Below, in pieces: positions 59,725 through 64,000 of a DNA stretch of 64,000 nt (the first letter of the stretch is position 1; the number at the start of each line of letters is the position of its first letter). The position numbers and the translations under genes were made by a program. Source of the DNA: Mycobacterium sp. Aquia_213. GTDB lineage: Bacteria > Actinomycetota > Actinomycetes > Mycobacteriales > Mycobacteriaceae. Location of the stretch: the NCBI RefSeq assembly GCF_026625985.1, contig NZ_CP113116.1:5828001-5892000 (forward strand), read 5' to 3'. The notes beneath the pieces were generated by a model. The model searched no databases. It worked only from the letters and a program-made list of their open reading frames with translations, and was not told the DNA's origin.

Positions 59725-60939
59725 ATGCCCCGTGGGGTGTCGACCCGAATCGGGCTTTATTTCGGGTTGCTGCAGCTCGTCTTCGGGCTGACCTGGGTGG
59801 GGTACGTCATCTATCTGCCCCAACTCGCGGCGCAGGCCGGCATCGGCGCCGGCGTGGTCGGCTGGCTGCTGGTGCTCGATCAGATCATCTTCGCGTGCTG
59901 CGACTGGGCGGCCGGTGTCGCCGTCGACCGGGTGGCGCGGCTGGTTGGCCGAGTGGGCAAGATCATCGCGGCGGCGACGGCGGTCTCGGCGCTGGCGTTC
60001 CTGCTGCTGCCCCTGGTATCGCGGTCTAGCGCTTATATTTTCGTGGCGTTGATTGTGGTGTGGGCGATTACCTCCTCAGCCTTGCGCGCACCGCCGCTGG
60101 CCCTGCTCGGCCGCTACACGCCCGAGGGCCGCCAACCGTGGGTTTCGTCGCTGTTCGTGGTCGGAGCCGGGATGGCCACCGCGTCGACGCCCTTTCTTGC
60201 CGGGCGGATCACGGCCTACGACCCGCGGATCCTCTTTGCCGCATCGGCGGTCTCCGTTTTCGCGGTGACCTTGTCGATCGTCTGGGCCGAAAAGACCCTC
60301 ACCCGCGCGGCTGCGCCGGAAAAGGAGGCACCCAACGAATTCCGGGTCGGCGTCTTGCTGGTGTTCCTCGCGGCGGTCTTGGTGGCGCAACTGGGATTCC
60401 AGGTGCATTCCTCGGTCAATGCCCAGCGGCTCTTCGCCAAATACGCTGGTCCCAACGAACTTCCGGTCCTGCTGTCGCTGTTCTGGATCGGGTTCGCGCT
60501 GCTGACGCCGCTGGCCTCAGTGCTGGCGAAACGTTTCGGCGGCGTGGTCGCGATGATGGTGGGCGCATTGGTCGCCGCCGGATCGGCGTGGGCCGCGGCA
60601 CTGGCCACCGACGTGGTCTCGCTGGGCATCGCCCAATTCGTCTGCGGCGCAGCCTGGGCCGCCGTAATGGTCGGCGCGGTTGTGGCCGCCTTTGCGATCG
60701 GCCGCGACGGCCGCGAGGGCACCGCGGCCGGCGCCCTGTTCTCGGTGATTGCGGTGGCGACGATGGCACGCATCGCGCTGGTGACCGCGCACGGTGATCG
60801 GGTTCCGGCGGTGGCGTCCGCGTCGCCCTGGTTACCGACCGTGTCATGGCTGACCGCAGCGACGCTGCTGCTTATCGGCGTGCCCACTCTTCGGCGAGCA
60901 GCCGGTAAGACCGCACCCGGTCTTGATGGTCGTGGGTGA
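59725..60939 (+). CDS. MFS transporter
   Basis: 404 residues from the ATG at 59725, preceded by GGAAGGG; an ATG at 59656 would add 23 basic residues. About 12 membrane segments (LYFGLLQLVFGLTWVGYVIY at the start; LLVFLAAVLVAQLGFQVHSS in the middle). No substrate motif recognised. Its 3' end overlaps the convergent flavin monooxygenase gene by 68 bp. Confidence 0.85.
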   Translation: MPRGVSTRIGLYFGLLQLVFGLTWVGYVIYLPQLAAQAGIGAGVVGWLLVLDQIIFACCDWAAGVAVDRVARLVGRVGKIIAAATAVSALAFLLLPLVSRSSAYIFVALIVVWAITSSALRAPPLALLGRYTPEGRQPWVSSLFVVGAGMATASTPFLAGRITAYDPRILFAASAVSVFAVTLSIVWAEKTLTRAAAPEKEAPNEFRVGVLLVFLAAVLVAQLGFQVHSSVNAQRLFAKYAGPNELPVLLSLFWIGFALLTPLASVLAKRFGGVVAMMVGALVAAGSAWAAALATDVVSLGIAQFVCGAAWAAVMVGAVVAAFAIGRDGREGTAAGALFSVIAVATMARIALVTAHGDRVPAVASASPWLPTVSWLTAATLLLIGVPTLRRAAGKTAPGLDGRG

Positions 60940-61993
60940 TCGTCGTGACGATCAACTCGTCGGCCTCGGTGGCGTCGCGCAATCGCTCCAGCTGGTCTGC
61001 GACTTGCGCTGCGGTTCCGACGAATTGGGTTTCTACCCGGTCCGCGACCAGCTGGCGCTCGGCATCGGTCCAGATGTGCGCGCGCGCTTCGTCCGGCGTC
61101 GGAAACGCGATCGCGCCCGCACCGGTCCGGATGCTGCGAACCCAAAGCCCGTAGCCCGTGGCCAGTTCCCGAGCGGTGGCCTCGTCCTCGGCGACGACGA
61201 CGTCCGCCGAGACCGCGACGTACGGCCGGTCGAGCTCGGCCGAAGGCCGAAACGCTGCGCGGTACGCATCGGCCGCCTCGAGGACGGTCGCGGGGGCGAC
61301 GTGGTAATTGGTGGCGAACCGCAGGCCCCTGCGCCCGGCGACGACGGCGCTCTCGCCGGCGCTGCTGCCCAGAATCCAGATCTGTAGGTCAGCACCTGCC
61401 CCGGGCACCACATGCGCCTCTTCGCCATCGGCCGAATAGGTGTCGGCGATCAACGCGAGAATGTCGTTGACCTGCTCGGTGTAGTTCTGCGCCTGGGCGC
61501 CCGGCAGTTGCAACAACGCCTTCTGCAACGCGAAGCGCGGCGATTTCAACAGCGGCCTGGGGTCGAACTGGGCCGGTATCAGCAATCCGTTGGATGTGCG
61601 TCCATTGCTCAACGCCCGCGCGGCGGCCGGTACCGGGGAGCTCGGCTCCCGCGGTTTACCGCTGGAACGGCCCAAGCCAAGGTCAAATCGCCCGGGATGC
61701 AAGGCATCCAGCAGACCGAACTCCTCCACCGTGGCCAGCGCGGTCCGATGTCCCATCTGCACCGCGCCCGAACCGAGCCGGATCGTCGTGGTTTCGGCGG
61801 CGGTCAACGCGAGCAACACCGCGGGCGAGGTGCCGGCGACCCCCGGATTGAGATGGTGCTCGGCAAACCAGTACCGCGTGTAGCCCAGGCCCTCGGCTCG
61901 CTGGGCGAGGTCGATGCTGTTACGCAAGGCGTGCGTGGCCGTCGATCCCGATGAGATCGGGACCAAATCGAGCACCCCCAATGGAGTATTCAT
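60872..61993 (-). CDS. LLM class flavin-dependent oxidoreductase
   Basis: 373 residues from the ATG at 61993. Luciferase-like TIM barrel with PLGVLDLVPISSGSTATHAL at the N-terminus, YWFAEHHLNPGVAGTSPAVL and ALHPGRFDLGLGRSSGKP; C-terminal RLRDATEADELIVTTITHDH. The group uses FMN or F420 for monooxygenation or reduction. Followed upstream by two DszA-type monooxygenase genes on the same strand; spacing of 13 bp to the next gene suggests one operon. Confidence 0.9.
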   Translation of the reverse strand: MNTPLGVLDLVPISSGSTATHALRNSIDLAQRAEGLGYTRYWFAEHHLNPGVAGTSPAVLLALTAAETTTIRLGSGAVQMGHRTALATVEEFGLLDALHPGRFDLGLGRSSGKPREPSSPVPAAARALSNGRTSNGLLIPAQFDPRPLLKSPRFALQKALLQLPGAQAQNYTEQVNDILALIADTYSADGEEAHVVPGAGADLQIWILGSSAGESAVVAGRRGLRFATNYHVAPATVLEAADAYRAAFRPSAELDRPYVAVSADVVVAEDEATARELATGYGLWVRSIRTGAGAIAFPTPDEARAHIWTDAERQLVADRVETQFVGTAAQVADQLERLRDATEADELIVTTITHDHQDRVRSYRLLAEEWARR

Positions 61994-62006
61994 GGCGCGC
62001 AACGCT

Positions 62007-63401
62007 TCACGACGCCACGCCCGTCGAGGCATCCCGGTCACCAGAGTGCCGCGGCGCCGGCAGGGGCGCGAGACCCAGGTGGTCGCGCAGCGTAGTGCCG
62101 GCGTACTCGGTGCGGAACACTCCGCGCTCCTGAAGCAGCGGCACGACCTTGTCGACGAACGGATCGAGCCCACCGGGGGTGATGTGTGGGACCAGGATGA
62201 ATCCATCGCTGGCGTCGGCTTGCACGAAGTCGTTGATCGTCGCGGCGACGCTATGCGCTGAGCCGATGAAGGATTGGCGCCCAGTGACTTCGACGATCAG
62301 CTCGCGGGTGGTCAGGTTCTCCGCCTCGGCCTTGGCGCGCCAGTCGTTGGCGATCGCGATCGGGTCGCGGAACATGCGCACGCTGGCCCGCCCGCGCGAG
62401 ATGCTGTTCTCCCCCACGACGGGGTCAACGCTGGGCAGCGGCCCGTCGGGGTCGTGGTCGGAAAGGTCCCGGTTCCACAGTTGTTCCAGAAACTTGATCG
62501 CGGTCTGCGCGGACACCTGCGCCAGCCGCACCTCGTGGGCGATGTCGGCGGCCTCGGCGTCGGTATCGCCGATCACGAAGGTCGCGGCCGGAAGGATGAG
62601 CAGCTCGTCACGGCGGCGGCCGTACCGGGCGAGACGCCCCTTGACGTCTTCGTAGAACTCTTGCCCGGCATCCAAGGTGCTGTGCCTCGAAAAGATCGCG
62701 TCGGCTTGCGCGGCGGCGAAATCGCGTCCCTCGTCGGAATCGCCGGCCTGGAAGATCACCGGCCGACCCTGCGGGCTTCTCGGAACATTGAACCGACCAT
62801 GGATATCGAAATGGGCGTCGGTGTGGGTGAATGCGCCCGCGTTCGGATCGGACAGGAAGACGCCAGTCGTCTTGTCCGCCACGATCTCGTCGCCGCGCCA
62901 CGAGTCGAAGAGCTCGTGTGTCGTCTGCAGGAATGTCTTTGCCCGCTGATAGCGCTGATCCTCTGCCAGGAATCCGCCACGCCGAAAGTTCTCGCCGGTG
63001 AAGGCGTCCCACGAGGTGACGACGTTCCAGGCGGCGCGGCCACCGGAGAGATGGTCCAGCGAAGCGAATTGCCGCGCCACTTCGTAGGGCTCGTTGAAGG
63101 TCGAGTTGATCGTGCCGGTGAGGCCGATGCGATCGGTGACCGCCGCGAGCGCGGCCAGGACGGTGAACGTGTCGGGCCGGCCGACGACGTCGAGGTCGTA
63201 GATCTGGCCGTTTTGCTCACGCAGCCGCAGCCCCTCGGCCAGGAACAGGAAGTCGAACTTTCCCCGTTCGGCCGTCTGGGCAAACTGCGCAAACGAACCG
63301 AACTCGATGTGGCTGCCGGCCGCCGGGTCACTCCACACCGTGGTGTTGTTGACGCCGGGGAAGTGCGCGGCTAAGTGAATTTGCTTGATCGGCTTGCTCA
63401 T
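62007..63401 (-). CDS. NtaA/SnaA/DszA family FMN-dependent monooxygenase
   Basis: 464 residues, ATG at 63401. LLM family of the NtaA/SnaA/SoxA type: QIHLAAHFPGVNNTTVWSDP, then RIGLTGTINSTFNEPYEVAR, LDHLSGGRAAWNVVTSWD and RPVIFQAGDSDEGRDFAA. Two-component monooxygenases of this group use FMNH2 to attack sulfones, chelators and similar compounds. The partner flavin reductase is not in the window. Lies 24 bp after the truncated LLM gene. Confidence 0.9.
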   Translation of the reverse strand: MSKPIKQIHLAAHFPGVNNTTVWSDPAAGSHIEFGSFAQFAQTAERGKFDFLFLAEGLRLREQNGQIYDLDVVGRPDTFTVLAALAAVTDRIGLTGTINSTFNEPYEVARQFASLDHLSGGRAAWNVVTSWDAFTGENFRRGGFLAEDQRYQRAKTFLQTTHELFDSWRGDEIVADKTTGVFLSDPNAGAFTHTDAHFDIHGRFNVPRSPQGRPVIFQAGDSDEGRDFAAAQADAIFSRHSTLDAGQEFYEDVKGRLARYGRRRDELLILPAATFVIGDTDAEAADIAHEVRLAQVSAQTAIKFLEQLWNRDLSDHDPDGPLPSVDPVVGENSISRGRASVRMFRDPIAIANDWRAKAEAENLTTRELIVEVTGRQSFIGSAHSVAATINDFVQADASDGFILVPHITPGGLDPFVDKVVPLLQERGVFRTEYAGTTLRDHLGLAPLPAPRHSGDRDASTGVAS

Positions 63402-63425
63402 TGGGACACCTTCGGTATCGATGTG

Positions 63426-64000
63426 TTAAGCGACCGCGTAGCGGCTGGCGGGGCGGGGCAGTCCGAGCAACCCGCGTAGCTTGTCCGCCTCGTAGGCGGT
63501 CCGAAACAGTCGGCGGCGGCGCAATTCGGGCACCAGGCCCTCGGTGATCTGAGCGAGGTCGTGGGGAAGGGTGGCGGGTCGCAGCCGGAACCCGGACAGT
63601 CCGGCCGCGTGCCACTCCTGCAGCACGTCGGCCAGCTGTACCGGCGTACCCACGAAAACCTCAGCATCACTTCGATATTCGTGCCCAACAACGTCATCAA
63701 GGCGGCGCCGCCGGTCCTCTGCCGCCTGGGTGGTGCGATCCAGGAACACCACCAGGTCACCGAAGAGGTGCACCGTGTTCTGGCGCCGCCCGACGGCGTG
63801 GCGCAGCGACCCGATCTCGATGGCAGCGTCGCTAGCCTGCGTCGCGTCGTGCGGGGTGATGAATCCGATGTCGGCGGCCTCGGCGATGAGCTGGTAAGAC
63901 ACACCACCGTGGCCCAGTGCCGCGACGATCGGCTGGCCCTGGGGTGGGCGCGGCGTGATCGAGGGTCCCTTGACGGAGAACCAGCGCCCCTCGAAATCGA
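63426..64000 (-). CDS. LLM family flavin monooxygenase, C-terminal part (5' end outside window)
   Basis: The frame is open to the window end, giving about 191 C-terminal residues: DFEGRWFSVKGPSITPRPPQ, GQPIVAALGHGG, then IAEAADIGFITPHDA, and GTPVQLADVLQEWHAAGLSG with the typical end VPELRRRRLFRTAY. This is the C-terminal half of a second DszA/NtaA-like monooxygenase, similar to the previous gene. The N-terminus is beyond base 64000. Confidence 0.85.
   Translation of the reverse strand, partial: DFEGRWFSVKGPSITPRPPQGQPIVAALGHGGVSYQLIAEAADIGFITPHDATQASDAAIEIGSLRHAVGRRQNTVHLFGDLVVFLDRTTQAAEDRRRRLDDVVGHEYRSDAEVFVGTPVQLADVLQEWHAAGLSGFRLRPATLPHDLAQITEGLVPELRRRRLFRTAYEADKLRGLLGLPRPASRYAVA

Noticed and set aside
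1..64000. CRISPR array, prophage, insertion sequence or biosynthetic megasynthase
   Set aside because: No regularly spaced repeats, transposase, integrase, phage structural or PKS/NRPS genes were found on either strand.

Overview
High-GC actinobacterial chromosome, most probably a non-tuberculous Mycobacterium. The grounds are a PrrB-type histidine kinase very close to the mycobacterial family, a Ddn-like F420 oxidoreductase, fused FadE-type acyl-CoA dehydrogenases, CoA-linked lipid or terpenoid catabolism under TetR/PadR control, and frequent GTG starts in ATGA/GTGA-overlapped operons. I see no prophage, insertion sequence, CRISPR array or rRNA. The only RNA gene I can support is tRNA-Sec.

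Layout. 1-11 kb: end of an SDR gene, an acyl-CoA synthetase, then a six-gene minus-strand operon (amidohydrolase, fused type III CoA-transferase, small unknown protein, Ltp2-like thiolase-fold protein, DUF35 partner, PadR) divergent from a LacI regulator; a second amidohydrolase and a TetR gene follow. 11-15 kb: secreted acetamidase-like protein, DUF1214 protein, sulfotransferase. 15-20 kb: a second thiolase-fold/DUF35 pair behind a 741-residue double acyl-CoA dehydrogenase, divergent from a TetR gene. A TetR-type palindrome at that TetR/dehydrogenase promoter recurs in front of the acyl-CoA synthetase at 443, tying the two blocks together.

20.5-25.8 kb: a tightly overlapped phosphonate-type operon (PhnX-like HAD hydrolase, MFS transporter, phosphonate-associated alcohol dehydrogenase, PhnM-like amidohydrolase) with a divergent PhnF-like GntR regulator and no C-P lyase genes. 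25.8-33.3 kb: an ABC permease remnant, a cysteine hydrolase, an XRE/MmyB regulator, a cytochrome b561 plus catalase-like pair, a D-aminoacylase-like hydrolase with a Rieske oxygenase, and the second copy of a small membrane protein also found at 20.1 kb. 33.3-40.6 kb: a LysR-divergent cluster in which an Ssu/Tau-type ABC importer lies between a PHP-fold hydrolase and a metallophosphoesterase.

40.6-46 kb: Ddn-like protein, methyltransferase, SulP transporter, an orphan PrrB-like kinase, a DadA-type oxidase. 46-55.8 kb: a complete selenocysteine module: selB (apparently starting at CTG), selA, tRNA-Sec, selD, and its client, a formate dehydrogenase (NrfD-like subunit, FeS subunit, Sec-containing catalytic subunit with in-frame UGA and a bacterial SECIS hairpin). 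55.8-64 kb: class I aldolase, a TetR gene with an acyl-CoA dehydrogenase, a secreted cysteine-rich protein, a VOC protein, an MFS transporter, and three luciferase-like flavin monooxygenases, the last cut by the window edge.
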